Source: Bacteroidota bacterium (GTDB lineage Bacteria; Bacteroidota; Bacteroidia; Bacteroidales; ML635J-15). From it: a DNA stretch of 39,982 bases. Under the pieces are notes generated by a model. The model worked only from the letters and a program-made list of their open reading frames with translations. It searched no databases and had not been told where the DNA came from. Shown one piece after another: positions 1-8,583 of the stretch (its first letter is position 1; each line of letters opens with the position of its first letter). The stretch lies in assembly GCA_029558535.1 (NCBI GenBank), contig JAKQEK010000355.1:1-39982 (forward strand), given 5' to 3'. Both the position numbers and the translations under genes were made by a program.

Positions 1-428
1 GGTTTTATATATCCTGCTCTTGGTATTGCATACTCACTCACCCATGTTTTGTAGCCATCAGTGTGTTCAACCACGCCATACATTTTGCTTCTATCCTGCC
101 ACCACATTCCACTTTCATGGAGATATGTTGTTCCAGCTACACCAATTATTGAAAAATCTGAATTATTGAATTTACTTAACAATAACCTGCCCCAAGTTCT
201 TGTCCTGATTGTGATATCATTATGGCAAAATACCATTATTGCATCTTCAGAATTATGCTCTTTTATTGCCTGATTGTATATTTGAGGTAATGAAAATTGA
301 TTAAAATTGGGATAACATACGATTTTATGCTTAACTCCAATTGTATCAGAAATATGTTTTATGAATTTATTATTTGCTTCTTCAGATAAATGAGAAGAAA
401 ATACAACAACAATATTATCTTTTTTCAT
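1..428 (-). CDS. Glycosyltransferase, StrF-like GT-A fold (partial, runs off window)
   Basis: The N-terminal 142 residues of a leftward gene, cut by the left edge of the window. It starts at ATG 428 (MKKDNIVVVF) and overlaps the end of the KilA-N gene by 14 bp, so the two are probably translationally coupled. A segment around residues 72-84 (AIMVFCHNDI) looks like the metal/nucleotide-binding HxD region of StrF-like family 2 glycosyltransferases. It is followed by the family's typical IIGVAGTTYLHESGMWW stretch. The expected role is transfer of a sugar from a nucleotide-sugar to an unknown acceptor, which could be host surface glycan, virion protein or DNA. Family assignment is from motif memory only; the acceptor cannot be inferred. 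Confidence 0.7.
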   Translation of the reverse strand, partial: MKKDNIVVVFSSHLSEEANNKFIKHISDTIGVKHKIVCYPNFNQFSLPQIYNQAIKEHNSEDAIMVFCHNDITIRTRTWGRLLLSKFNNSDFSIIGVAGTTYLHESGMWWQDRSKMYGVVEHTDGYKTWVSEYAIPRAGYIK

Positions 429-1131
429 TGGTTAATGATTTATGATTAGGTAAATATCTTCTGACATATTCCTTTTGTAATAGTAATTTAAGTGTTTTTA
501 CATCTGATATTATTCCAGTAAGTATATTATATGCATAAATTTTCTGTAAATCCCGCAAGTCTTTTAATTGTTCAATTGTTGCAGTGTTTCTAATTCCACT
601 ATAACTATCACCAAAAACAATAAAATTTAAAGCACGATTAATATCTTGATACATTGGCGGGAAATTGATTCTCCATGTCCTTGAAATTGCATCCATTAAA
701 TCATTATTACCAAGACCTGCAGCATGCCTAAATTCAATCAATTCGTCATATACATATTTAATTACTTGATATTTAAATTCTGGACTAAGCCACATGGCAA
801 AATCTATATAAAGATACGGATGCATATATACTTTATCAGGTTTTTTTCCACTTGCGGTATTTTTACCCTTTATTGTGATAACTGCTTGAAAATAACCATA
901 GTCATTTTTCTGACTATGGCTTTCTTGCTCATTTATCTCAGCAATAAATCTTTTTGTTGAATCAAGATTAAGAAAATTTATTATTTTTTTTTCTTTATTT
1001 AATACATTCCATTGCTTCAATAAATAACTTGCGTCAAAATAACCATCCTTGGTTCTTTGTACGACAATATAATTTCCCATTTGTCTGTTCATCTCAACAG
1101 ACGTTTTCATTTTCGGATATTCGTGTGTCAT
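415..1131 (-). CDS. KilA-N domain protein (putative DNA-binding regulator)
   Basis: A 238-residue protein. Residues ~25-150 match the KilA-N pattern: GYFDASYLLKQWN near the start, then a Y-x-HPYLYIDFAMWLSPEFK segment and a helix IKYVYDELIEFR. KilA-N proteins are common in large DNA phages and nucleocytoplasmic viruses and are thought to bind DNA. The remaining ~85 residues are not recognised. A host-type promoter lies just upstream (1158-1188), separating the gene from the late structural unit that ends at 1185. This suggests early or immediate expression. The downstream glycosyltransferase overlaps its stop. Confident on the domain, not on the regulatory target. Confidence 0.85.
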   Translation of the reverse strand: MTHEYPKMKTSVEMNRQMGNYIVVQRTKDGYFDASYLLKQWNVLNKEKKIINFLNLDSTKRFIAEINEQESHSQKNDYGYFQAVITIKGKNTASGKKPDKVYMHPYLYIDFAMWLSPEFKYQVIKYVYDELIEFRHAAGLGNNDLMDAISRTWRINFPPMYQDINRALNFIVFGDSYSGIRNTATIEQLKDLRDLQKIYAYNILTGIISDVKTLKLLLQKEYVRRYLPNHKSLTNEKR

Positions 1132-1157
1132 TATTATATTTACAATTTATGCAACTG

Positions 1158-1188
1158 CAAACATAATAAAATCTAAATTAAAAGTCAA
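1158..1188 (-). promoter_or_regulatory. Host-type (Bacteroidota) promoter for KilA-N gene
   Basis: Read leftward: TTG (1188-1186), 20 nt, TATGTTTG (1165-1158). This fits the Bacteroidota housekeeping consensus of TTTG at -33 and TAnnTTTG at -7. The start codon of the KilA-N gene is at 1131, leaving a short leader. The -33 element overlaps the last codons of the gp53-like gene. Confidence 0.65.
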
Positions 1189-1505
1189 GTGTTTTGCTTG
1201 TTGTATGCAGATAATATTGCTTCATAATCTGCTCTGGCTTTTCCAAGCGGAAATGGAATACGAATTGTTACTCCATCTGGAATATCAAACTCTGAAACAT
1301 ATTGAGGATTTGCATATAAAATAAGAAAATCATAAAATGGATTGCCATAATATTTTTGAGATAGCTTATCCAATCTGCTAAATCCAAAATTCCAGTTTTC
1401 AAACTTATCACTTGGATTTACTGGCAAACTTACAAATGGCATTGAATCGGTTGTTCCGTCACCATTTTTTAAAATTGCATATCTGTTATAATCTACGTGT
1501 GGCAT
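1185..1505 (-). CDS. Baseplate wedge protein, gp53-like / LysM-like
   Basis: A 106-residue protein just downstream (2-nt gap) of the large baseplate gene. Residues ~42-90 carry the LysM-like pattern of T4 gp53 relatives: FSRLDKLSQKYYGNPFYDFL, ILYANPQ, then a proline-rich IPDGVTIRIPFPL end. In T4, gp53 clamps wedges around the baseplate hub. Here it would be the last structural gene of the leftward tail unit headed by the late motif at 4963-4970. T4 gp53 is longer (about 196 aa), so this may be only the LysM-like core. An alternative is a generic LysM tail protein of the kind found in P2-like or other contractile systems. Confidence 0.6.
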   Translation of the reverse strand: MPHVDYNRYAILKNGDGTTDSMPFVSLPVNPSDKFENWNFGFSRLDKLSQKYYGNPFYDFLILYANPQYVSEFDIPDGVTIRIPFPLGKARADYEAILSAYNKQNT

Positions 1506-1507
1506 TT

Positions 1508-4500
1508 TTATTTTTCTTTAAGTATTTCTCTTGGATACAAATCCAACTTTTTTATCTCAGATTTATTTGCTTCAATTGTGGCATTATATGCTTTTATTAG
1601 AGCATTCTGTTCATTTGTTAAAATACCTTCTCTATAAGATGCCTGTGAATCAGCAATTTTTGAAGGTAAATTATAAAGTCCTTGGTCAGTAAATGTTGAA
1701 TTCGCATAATAATTGAATGATACGGCATTCTGAAGTGCATCGATAGGACCTTTCAACGACTGACCACCGATTATCTTTACTTGTAATGTTATTTTTGCCA
1801 TCATTGGCTGCATACCAAATCCTTCTGGGTTCATATCCCAAGTAGTATCAGCATAGTCAATAGTTACGGTTTCAATAACAATTTTCGTATAGAAAAAGTC
1901 ACCAACTCTCAATATGCAAATTGGCTGACGACCAAATACTGAATTTCTTGCTCTTAATATTCCGTCTTTATTAACTTCAGATTCATATCTGATTGCAGCA
2001 CCCTGCCTTGTACATTGATGCAAGAATGTCAAACGTTTATGAAAATCTTCAGGTGTCTGTGAATGAAATACAGGATAGAAATAATTTTTACTTGCAGATT
2101 TAAATCCATGCAATATACCATCTTCTTCAATACCTCTTTGATTTAACACACAGCCTTCAGCAGCAGAAATTTTACTTTCTCTTATCTGAGTGTTATATGA
2201 ATCAACATCTCTTTGATATTGTTCAAGAGCAGTAATATCGTCTTTAGATAATTGAGGTGCTTTTGGTTCTGGCTGATTTGCATTCTTTTTAATTAAAATT
2301 CTTGCACTTCTTTCCTGAACTGTCTGACTTCTTGGAATTCCAGCAGCAGTAGCACCCTGAGAACCTGATTTTGTATCACCAACACTACCATCGGGGATTG
2401 TTGGGTCATAAGTAACTTCAATAGCATCTGCACCCTGTCCGAACATTGCTCTTAATCTTGATTTAACAAGATTAATTGCTGTATCTGCCCTACGCTTACC
2501 CAATGCTTCGTTATATGTCATTCCCTTTTCAACATCAGTTGTGATTTTTTCTGTGTATAACTGAGATGCACCACCATAAATATAAACACTATATAATTTT
2601 CTATTTTCTTCATCATTAAATATTCTATGAAGTTCTGAATTAAGAAAAGAATCACCAAACTGACCAGTCAATCCAGTTGCTGTATATTGATTAAGGGTAG
2701 TTGGGTCAAACCCAGAAGCAAATCTATATTTTTTTGTTCCACCATCATCATATTCTTCAAGTGAATTTTCAGGAATAAAGAAAACCTGACTGTTATAACC
2801 ATAATCGCTATTATCGCCAATAACATTTGAATTAAATCCTAAAACAATATTATACTGCCAATCAGTCCACATTTTCTGAACAATAGTATTAACATCATCA
2901 GTAATATTTGGATTAATTCCACTTGGCACTCTTGGAACATCATTTGGAAATACCAATAATATTTCCTTTGAAGTTAAAATTTCTGGCTCTTTTGGCTTTG
3001 TCGGTACTGGTGGCGGTGGTGGCGGTGGAAAACTGCTGCCAAATGGGGGAAATGAAACACCATCTCCACCAAATGCAAAGAATTCGGCAATTTCTCTTTG
3101 TCTATCACCGTTTTTTCCGCTTCTATAATTCTTTAACTGAGGTGGATAATCAACAAGTAATGTAAAATTAATTGTTGCACTTCTTTCTGAATTCTGATAA
3201 TTATACATCGGCTCATTTCTTCCAACCATAACAGTTGGTTCAAATTTAGCTGTTGCAACCTCATTTATTTCAATATCATATGGTGGAAACCACATCATTC
3301 GACCACCAAACAATCCAACTTCACATATTGGAATTGGTGAACCATATTCGTCATCCATTATTCCATATGTTCCATTATTAATAACCCTAACAGCAAGATT
3401 TTCAATTGAAAACATAAGGTTTTTATTATCAACCTCACCTTTTAATTTATCTAATGTTGGATGTATTCTTGGCATAACGGTTTTATATATAACCGAATTT
3501 TCATTACCACCATATACTTCATTTCCATTAAATCTTATTGCTTTGGCAAACCTATCATATTGGTCTAATGCATTATGCTGGCGTACACCAGTTTTTAATG
3601 CCTGACCGCTTTTTTGTGCATATGTACTATTATTACCCTTCCATAATCCCGCACCATTAAATCCAACAAGTTTTGCATTTTTCGTAAATGCTTTTCTTGT
3701 TGTATCAACAAACTGTCCTTCACTGGCAATTAATAAATTCCTTGTATATTCAAGAAGTCCAGCTTTTATGTTAAATGGATTAGAATTTAAAAAATTATCA
3801 TTACCAGCACCATCAACAGCAGGAGTAATTTGGCTATTAACATCAACAAAATCACCACGATACTGTCCAACTTTATTATTGGTTATATTGTTTACACCAT
3901 CTCTACCCCAAATAAGCCTTGGATTTGAAAAACCGCCAGCATCATTGCTGAATTCCGTATTATTTTCAACCCAAAGATTTTGAGAATCTTTATCCCAAGC
4001 ATATTCGTTAATATTAACAATTCCTGTTCCGAAATATCTATCAACAACATCAGAATTATGTCCATATTCAGCACTAAAACTTGTAATATTTAATGTTGAA
4101 TTAATCATGTTCTGATTAGCAGCCACTAATGATTGTGAATTTAATCCCAATAAATTAAAATATGGGGAAAAGACTGCATTATTAAAATCAAAATATTTTT
4201 TATCATCACCACCTTCACCCAAATTTTTATCACCACCACCTAATACTGAACTCACTGGTAATATCTGAATTTTTTCTTCAGCAGCATATGTGTAAAATGT
4301 TGTATCAGCATCTGGTAAATTATTTGGTCGATAAATGTTTTGGTTTGCAGCATTATACATGAATTCCAATTGCGCCTTACCAGTATTCTTCAAATAATCG
4401 CTATATGTTGGATTTTTCTGAAATGGATAATCCTTCGCTGGATGTGGCGTTGGCGTAGTGCGAAAAAATAATCTGTCAACAAAATTTTCAAAATTTGTTG

Positions 4501-4945
4501 CATCTTCTTTTATTGTAATGCGTAAATCCTTATTGGCAGTAAATAGCTTAGTATCCTTATTTCCATCAAATAAATTTGATACTTTGATTGTTGGAAATGT
4601 TTGCTGTGCAAGATTAGATGCAAAGTTATGCATGAACTGCTTACCCAACATCATTAATCCAATATCAGTTAATGGTGTCGGATTGGTAATAAGCCTACCA
4701 TAAACAGTATTCTTTAAGTTATATGATTTAAATGGAGTTATACCCTCTATAATTGTACCTATTGCGTTTACCACATTGCTTGCATACATTTTATTTTGCA
4801 ATGGATATTCCGTATTCGGTGCATATAAGTTTCTTGCCTCTAATTGATTTCTCAATTTAGCCGAACTACTTAAAAGTCTTGAATTAGGTACGTTTGCAGT
4901 ATCGTTATCTTCAGGATTTAATGTAGTGTAAGGTACTTCTGCCAT
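1508..4945 (-). CDS. Large baseplate/tail structural protein with OmpA-like domain
   Basis: A 1145-residue protein, the largest in the window. The N-terminal ~600 residues are Asn/Gly-rich and unassigned; around 560-620 there is a baseplate-like stretch (MWFPPYDIEINEVATAKF, SERSATINFTLLVDYPPQL). A poly-proline linker (eight Pro in a row) lies near residue 645. Residues ~765-885 resemble an OmpA-family peptidoglycan-binding domain: VYIYGGAS, ALGKRRADTAINLVKSRL and a closing RSARILIKKN. The C-terminal ~200 residues (PICILRVGDFFYTKIVIET, then FIGITF-style strands ending IIGGQSLKGPIDALQNA) look like a tail/baseplate adaptor domain. It lies between nuclease and gp53-like genes and has its own late motif 17 nt upstream. 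Virion role is secure by context; exact T4 counterpart is not. Confidence 0.7.
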   Translation of the reverse strand: MAEVPYTTLNPEDNDTANVPNSRLLSSSAKLRNQLEARNLYAPNTEYPLQNKMYASNVVNAIGTIIEGITPFKSYNLKNTVYGRLITNPTPLTDIGLMMLGKQFMHNFASNLAQQTFPTIKVSNLFDGNKDTKLFTANKDLRITIKEDATNFENFVDRLFFRTTPTPHPAKDYPFQKNPTYSDYLKNTGKAQLEFMYNAANQNIYRPNNLPDADTTFYTYAAEEKIQILPVSSVLGGGDKNLGEGGDDKKYFDFNNAVFSPYFNLLGLNSQSLVAANQNMINSTLNITSFSAEYGHNSDVVDRYFGTGIVNINEYAWDKDSQNLWVENNTEFSNDAGGFSNPRLIWGRDGVNNITNNKVGQYRGDFVDVNSQITPAVDGAGNDNFLNSNPFNIKAGLLEYTRNLLIASEGQFVDTTRKAFTKNAKLVGFNGAGLWKGNNSTYAQKSGQALKTGVRQHNALDQYDRFAKAIRFNGNEVYGGNENSVIYKTVMPRIHPTLDKLKGEVDNKNLMFSIENLAVRVINNGTYGIMDDEYGSPIPICEVGLFGGRMMWFPPYDIEINEVATAKFEPTVMVGRNEPMYNYQNSERSATINFTLLVDYPPQLKNYRSGKNGDRQREIAEFFAFGGDGVSFPPFGSSFPPPPPPPVPTKPKEPEILTSKEILLVFPNDVPRVPSGINPNITDDVNTIVQKMWTDWQYNIVLGFNSNVIGDNSDYGYNSQVFFIPENSLEEYDDGGTKKYRFASGFDPTTLNQYTATGLTGQFGDSFLNSELHRIFNDEENRKLYSVYIYGGASQLYTEKITTDVEKGMTYNEALGKRRADTAINLVKSRLRAMFGQGADAIEVTYDPTIPDGSVGDTKSGSQGATAAGIPRSQTVQERSARILIKKNANQPEPKAPQLSKDDITALEQYQRDVDSYNTQIRESKISAAEGCVLNQRGIEEDGILHGFKSASKNYFYPVFHSQTPEDFHKRLTFLHQCTRQGAAIRYESEVNKDGILRARNSVFGRQPICILRVGDFFYTKIVIETVTIDYADTTWDMNPEGFGMQPMMAKITLQVKIIGGQSLKGPIDALQNAVSFNYYANSTFTDQGLYNLPSKIADSQASYREGILTNEQNALIKAYNATIEANKSEIKKLDLYPREILKEK

Positions 4946-4962
4946 TTATCTTTTATTTTAAG

Positions 4963-4970
4963 ATAAATAC
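4963..4970 (-). promoter_or_regulatory. Late promoter motif (GTATTTAT)
   Basis: Sense strand reads GCAAGTATTTATCTTAAAA, 17 nt before the ATG of the large baseplate gene at 4945. It is one of about 14 copies upstream of structural genes in this window. A short inverted repeat (TTATCTT/AAGATAA) overlaps it. Confidence 0.65.
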
Positions 4971-4990
4971 TTGCAGAATAAATTTGTAAA

Positions 4991-5494
4991 TTAATGAGAA
5001 TTCCTGAAAATTTCTATTTTATCTTTTAAACATTTTTTTTCAAAAGTTTCAACCGCTTCAAGTACTGTTATCTGTCGTTTTGGAGTTTTCCATCTCCAAT
5101 CTTCATATTCTTCATCGTACATATATATTCCTTCAACAATTTTATCATATGCAATAATATGTTCATTCTTTGGAGTATTATGTTTGAAAAGAATACAAAT
5201 TGCTACCGCTCCACCTTTATGAAGCACATGTATTAAATTTTTATATGCCAAATCCTGACCAAAAGGCATGTAATGTCCTTCCTTTTTGCCCTCTAAAAAT
5301 ACAAATGCCTTTGCATTATAGTCAATAAGTCCATCGATATCTGTCGGAGTTATCTTGCCATTTCTTTCCAGATTCACGAATAAAATTCTTTGATTAAAAG
5401 CATCTTCGTTTTTTACTTTATCCCTATTAATGTCATTTTCACCTTCCATATCTTTAATATTTTTAATTAAGACAAATTTAAACATTTTTTTCAT
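4991..5494 (-). CDS. PD-(D/E)XK-like nuclease
   Basis: 167 residues from ATG 5494; an alternative upstream GTG start at 5515 would add seven residues, and an internal ATG at 5449 (MEGEND) is also possible. The core TDIDGLIDY followed ~12 residues later by FVFLEGKKEG supplies the D...ExK signature of PD-(D/E)XK nucleases. A following helix (DLAYKNLIHVLHKGG) fits the usual alpha after the active-site strands. The likely role is DNA cleavage in recombination, repair or packaging. It lies inside the late tail block between the tape measure and the baseplate gene, with a weakened late motif (5502-5509) only 7 nt upstream of ATG 5494. That spacing slightly favours the downstream start. Fold assignment is by motif only. 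Confidence 0.6.
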   Translation of the reverse strand: MKKMFKFVLIKNIKDMEGENDINRDKVKNEDAFNQRILFVNLERNGKITPTDIDGLIDYNAKAFVFLEGKKEGHYMPFGQDLAYKNLIHVLHKGGAVAICILFKHNTPKNEHIIAYDKIVEGIYMYDEEYEDWRWKTPKRQITVLEAVETFEKKCLKDKIEIFRNSH

Positions 5495-5501
5495 TAAAAC
5501 A

Positions 5502-5509
5502 AAAAATAC
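5502..5509 (-). promoter_or_regulatory. Weak late promoter motif (GTATTTTT)
   Basis: Sense strand GCAAGTATTTTTTG differs from the window consensus at one core base and shares the GCAAG flank with the copy at 4963-4970. It precedes the nuclease gene. If used, the transcript would start at or near ATG 5494. Confidence 0.4.
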
Positions 5510-5688
5510 TTGCACAATAATTTTCTATTATCTACTTTTATCTTGCCAAAAACTTGCCCAATACGATGCGGGGGATTTATAAATGAACCTATCTACAGGT
5601 CAAATATTGAAGGGATAAGAATTAAATTGAGGTTAAATCAAAACTTTAAAAAATAAGTAAAAAAATATTGATTTTTATATCAAATTTC

Positions 5689-5719
5689 TTTGAAATCAAC
5701 GAATTAATATGTATCTTTG
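5689..5719 (+). promoter_or_regulatory. Host-type promoter driving candidate ncRNA
   Basis: TTTG (5689-5692), exactly 19 nt, then TATCTTTG (5712-5719): a full match to the Bacteroidota -33/-7 consensus on the rightward strand. No ORF follows on this strand before the terminator at 5925-5968, so the transcript is expected to be non-coding. Confidence 0.75.
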
Positions 5720-5725
5720 ATATGT

Positions 5726-5968
5726 GGTTGAAATCTGGTACAGATTTAAAAATAGTACCCCCTGCGTTATATTGATTTTGATTAAATTCGCAGAAGTTAA
5801 TCACAAAACACTTTGTAAATTCGTGCTTGACTCGTAGAGGTAAGTAAAGCGGTTTTGCGATTTCGACCCTGTGGCTGATGCCACTCCGCTAAAGCGTTAG
5901 CGAAAACGCTGGCGAAGTTACAAAAAAAAATTGACAATTACAAGACTTTTTGCGATTGTCAATTTTTT
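5726..5968 (+). ncRNA. Candidate structured non-coding RNA (unknown family)
   Basis: Inferred from a strong promoter at 5689-5719, no coding potential, dense complementarity and a terminator. Visible helices: AAATCT/AGATTT (5731-5736 with 5742-5747), whose loop GGTAC can pair with GTACC at 5755-5759 (H-type pseudoknot). CTGCG/CGCAG (5762-5766 with 5789-5793) interleaves with TGATTAA/TTAATCA (5779-5785 with 5797-5803), giving a second pseudoknot. ACAAA/TTTGT (5803-5807 with 5812-5816) follows. GTGGC/GCCAC closes a TGAT loop (5871-5884). Two mutually exclusive hairpins, CGCTAA/TTAGCG (5887-5902) and AGCGTT/AACGCT (5893-5910), suggest a switchable 3' end. This region accounts for the 485-nt gene-free gap 5516-6000. 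It does not look like a tRNA, tmRNA or a riboswitch class I recognise. The 5' end is estimated. Confidence 0.55.
5925..5968. terminator. Bidirectional intrinsic terminator
   Basis: A 14-bp perfect stem: AAAAAATTGACAAT (5925-5938) with ATTGTCAATTTTTT (5955-5968), 16-nt loop. It gives a T-run on either strand, so it can end both the rightward ncRNA and the leftward tape-measure transcript (stop at 6001). Confidence 0.8.
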
Positions 5969-6000
5969 GTTAATAAATTAACACTATTTTGTAAACAGAA

Positions 6001-8535
6001 TTATCTTCCTCTTAAACCACCTCTTGCTCTTTCAGAATGTTCAACAAGAGCGTCATATCTAATGGTTTTTTCAGTAAATCTTTCACCGTCTATATTTAAT
6101 GTAATATCACTTACCATTGCAATACGTTTATCTGCAAATTCAACTTTCAATGGATTTTTTAATATTGAAGCTAAGTCAGCAAGTGCACCACCACCCTTAA
6201 TATTTATTTTTCCGATTGATGCCAATGCATTAGCTACCATGACAAAATCATCGGCACTTCCTGATAATGCGAGTTTCATTGCAGTTAAAGCACCACCAAC
6301 TCTTTCAACACCTTCACTATTTCTTGACATTCTTGCAAGTGCATTATTAAATGCAAATAGCATTGGAATTCCACCCATACCCATTGCTACTGTTATTGCG
6401 CCAACTCCACCTGCAACACCAAGTAATTGTTTTCCAGCACCAGTACCAGAAGCATTCATTTTGGCAATACCTTCTGCCATTTTTCCAATTCCCACCGTTG
6501 CTAACCTAATTCCAAATCCAATACCAACAAATGCTGCACCTAATGCAAGAAATCCAAGTGCACCTGCTGATGCAGCACTACCTGCAAGTGCAATACCAAT
6601 AGCTGCAGCAGGAAATGCTATTGCCATTGTCATTGCTATATTTTGTAATGCTTTTGCTTGTTCAGGAGTTAAATCTTTCATTGCTGTGGCAAGTTTAGCA
6701 ACGCCTTCTGCAGCAAGCATAATTCCTGCACCCATACCAGCACCAGCAGCACCAATTCCAATACCTTTTCCTAATCCAGAAAGTCCTGCACCAGCACCTG
6801 CTTTTAAACCACCACCAGCAGCACCGCCTACACCACCTGCTCCACCACCTGCTGCTCCAGCTTTCCCAAAAATACCTGTAAATTTACTTAAAAAAGTGCC
6901 AAATATTGATGGTAATCCTCTAATTGCACCAACAATTCCACCAATTGCACCAATTGATTTAACAAGTATAAATGTTATTGCTGTTGCACCACCAAGAAAT
7001 TTAAGTAATCCGCTTAAAAATGGACTTTTTGTAATGGCATCTATTGCACCAGTGATTTTTTCTGCAATTGGTCTGACTGCATCTAAAACAGTCTTAACAC
7101 CTCTAAGCATTGGTAATAAAACAGATTTTAATTCATTTATTGTTGCCTTAAATGCTTCATCAAATGTCTGTGCTTGTTTTGCACGTGCTTCAAGTGAAGA
7201 TTGTTCTTTAACAAACGATTCGGCTTGGTCTCTGGTTAATGTGGAAATATCTCGCATTGTGCCACCAAGCATAACTTGGAATTTACCTGTAGATGAATCA
7301 AATTTAGCTGCTCCTTCGATAAGTTTTTTCTGATTTTCAGTTAAACCAGCAGCAGCCAATTGTTTATCCATTGTATCCAAGTCAAGCCTTCTTTGAGCAA
7401 TTTCAGTCATTTCTTCCTGTGAAATACCTAAAGATTTAGCAACTTGTGCAAGACGGTCACGGTCTGCAGGACTTATAACTTTTTCAAATACACCTTCTGA
7501 ATTCTTTTTGAAATTAAAAATACCTCTGGTCATTTCAGATATTTTTTCATTCATTTTATCAGGTTCATTACGAGCCATGTACAACCACTGGAACGGGTCC
7601 ATCTTCGCAAACTCCCCACCCATTACCTGTAAATTAGCACCTAATTCAATTACTTGTTCAAGACCTCTGGTAGCTTCAGCAACATTTAGAGCAGTAGCCA
7701 TACTTACTCTTGTTTTTTCAGCATCCATAGCCATTTGACCAAATGCTTTAACACCACCCTGAAATGTAAATGTGCTTAATTTCTTAAAATTATCGGTTAC
7801 AGTCTTTAATACTTTTGTGGTATTCACACCCATTCTTTCAGAAGTATCAACAACACCCTGAACAAGTTCCATTGTATTTTGGGCATCAACACCCATAAAT
7901 TCAAACTGTGCTGCAAGTCTTGTTGCCTGTTCAACGCCTAATCCAGTACCTTTACCAATTGCGAGAACACTTTTTACCATTTCATCTGATAATGCAACTG
8001 CTCTACCAGTTTCATCAGCAAATCCAGTCATAACTGCTTGAACATCCTGAAGACCGCCACCTAATTTTGCAGCATATAAAGCAGATTGTTCAAATGAATT
8101 TCTCATCATATCTGCTTTAGTTCCAGATAATCCTAAATTAAGAATTGTTTGACGGATTACTTTATCATTTTCATTAAGAAATCCCCAGAGTTTTCTTGCT
8201 TTATTAGCTATATTATCATAAAGTCTTCCACCCTCTGCAATTCTTTTATTATGTTCAACAAGTTCTTTATTTATTCTTCTAATTTCCTGATATTCTCTTT
8301 CTTGTTGTGCAACCAAATCATTTAATGCTTCAACTCCTTTATCACTTAACAAGCTGAAGTTATCCATCATTTCATTAATCAATTTTTGCCTATCAGCATA
8401 TTCTTCCTGTCTTGCTGCAAGTTTTTGCTGACCATCAGAAATTGCATCAAAAGAACCTTCCATTTTTTTGAATTGGTCATATGCTCTCTGTAGACTTTCG
8501 CCAAGAATTTTTGCTTTTTCTTCTTCTCTTGCCAT
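6001..8535 (-). CDS. Tape measure protein
   Basis: 844 residues. The N-terminal ~130 residues form charged coiled coil (QQKLAARQEEYADRQKLINE and similar). A long helical middle contains Ala/Gly-rich amphipathic stretches. From ~510 to 720 there are several hydrophobic Gly/Ala-rich segments (for example GGAAGGGLKAGAGAGLSGLG) typical of tape measure proteins that insert in the host membrane. It sits directly after the frameshifting chaperone pair, the canonical location, with its own late motif 22 nt upstream. It sets tail length and is ejected ahead of the DNA; T4's counterpart is gp29 (590 aa). A long antisense ORF across it is a composition artefact. Confidence 0.88.
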   Translation of the reverse strand: MAREEEKAKILGESLQRAYDQFKKMEGSFDAISDGQQKLAARQEEYADRQKLINEMMDNFSLLSDKGVEALNDLVAQQEREYQEIRRINKELVEHNKRIAEGGRLYDNIANKARKLWGFLNENDKVIRQTILNLGLSGTKADMMRNSFEQSALYAAKLGGGLQDVQAVMTGFADETGRAVALSDEMVKSVLAIGKGTGLGVEQATRLAAQFEFMGVDAQNTMELVQGVVDTSERMGVNTTKVLKTVTDNFKKLSTFTFQGGVKAFGQMAMDAEKTRVSMATALNVAEATRGLEQVIELGANLQVMGGEFAKMDPFQWLYMARNEPDKMNEKISEMTRGIFNFKKNSEGVFEKVISPADRDRLAQVAKSLGISQEEMTEIAQRRLDLDTMDKQLAAAGLTENQKKLIEGAAKFDSSTGKFQVMLGGTMRDISTLTRDQAESFVKEQSSLEARAKQAQTFDEAFKATINELKSVLLPMLRGVKTVLDAVRPIAEKITGAIDAITKSPFLSGLLKFLGGATAITFILVKSIGAIGGIVGAIRGLPSIFGTFLSKFTGIFGKAGAAGGGAGGVGGAAGGGLKAGAGAGLSGLGKGIGIGAAGAGMGAGIMLAAEGVAKLATAMKDLTPEQAKALQNIAMTMAIAFPAAAIGIALAGSAASAGALGFLALGAAFVGIGFGIRLATVGIGKMAEGIAKMNASGTGAGKQLLGVAGGVGAITVAMGMGGIPMLFAFNNALARMSRNSEGVERVGGALTAMKLALSGSADDFVMVANALASIGKINIKGGGALADLASILKNPLKVEFADKRIAMVSDITLNIDGERFTEKTIRYDALVEHSERARGGLRGR

Positions 8536-8557
8536 GTTGATTAATGATTATTTCTAT

Positions 8558-8565
8558 ATAAATAC
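8558..8565 (-). promoter_or_regulatory. Late promoter motif (GTATTTAT)
   Basis: Sense TTTTGTATTTATATAGAAA, 22 nt upstream of the tape measure ATG (8535). It lies just downstream of the stop of the chaperone extension ORF (8584), giving the tape measure its own late start in addition to read-through. Confidence 0.65.
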
Positions 8566-8583
8566 AAAAGACCGAAATTTTTA

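Noticed and set aside
5521..5690. A second RNA or tRNA upstream of the ncRNA promoter
   Set aside because: Only a 4-bp hairpin (ACCT/AGGT near 5587-5600) and AT-rich sequence are visible; no cloverleaf, promoter or terminator.
5726..5968. Interpretation of the ncRNA as a tracrRNA, tmRNA or retron
   Set aside because: No Cas or reverse transcriptase gene nearby, no tRNA-like ends, and no repeat complementary to an array in the window.
6062..7333. A 423-codon rightward open frame antisense to the tape measure gene
   Set aside because: The Ala/Pro/Ile-rich product mirrors the Gly/Ala-rich tape measure codons; it has no promoter, no recognisable domain, and the opposite strand has a clear gene.
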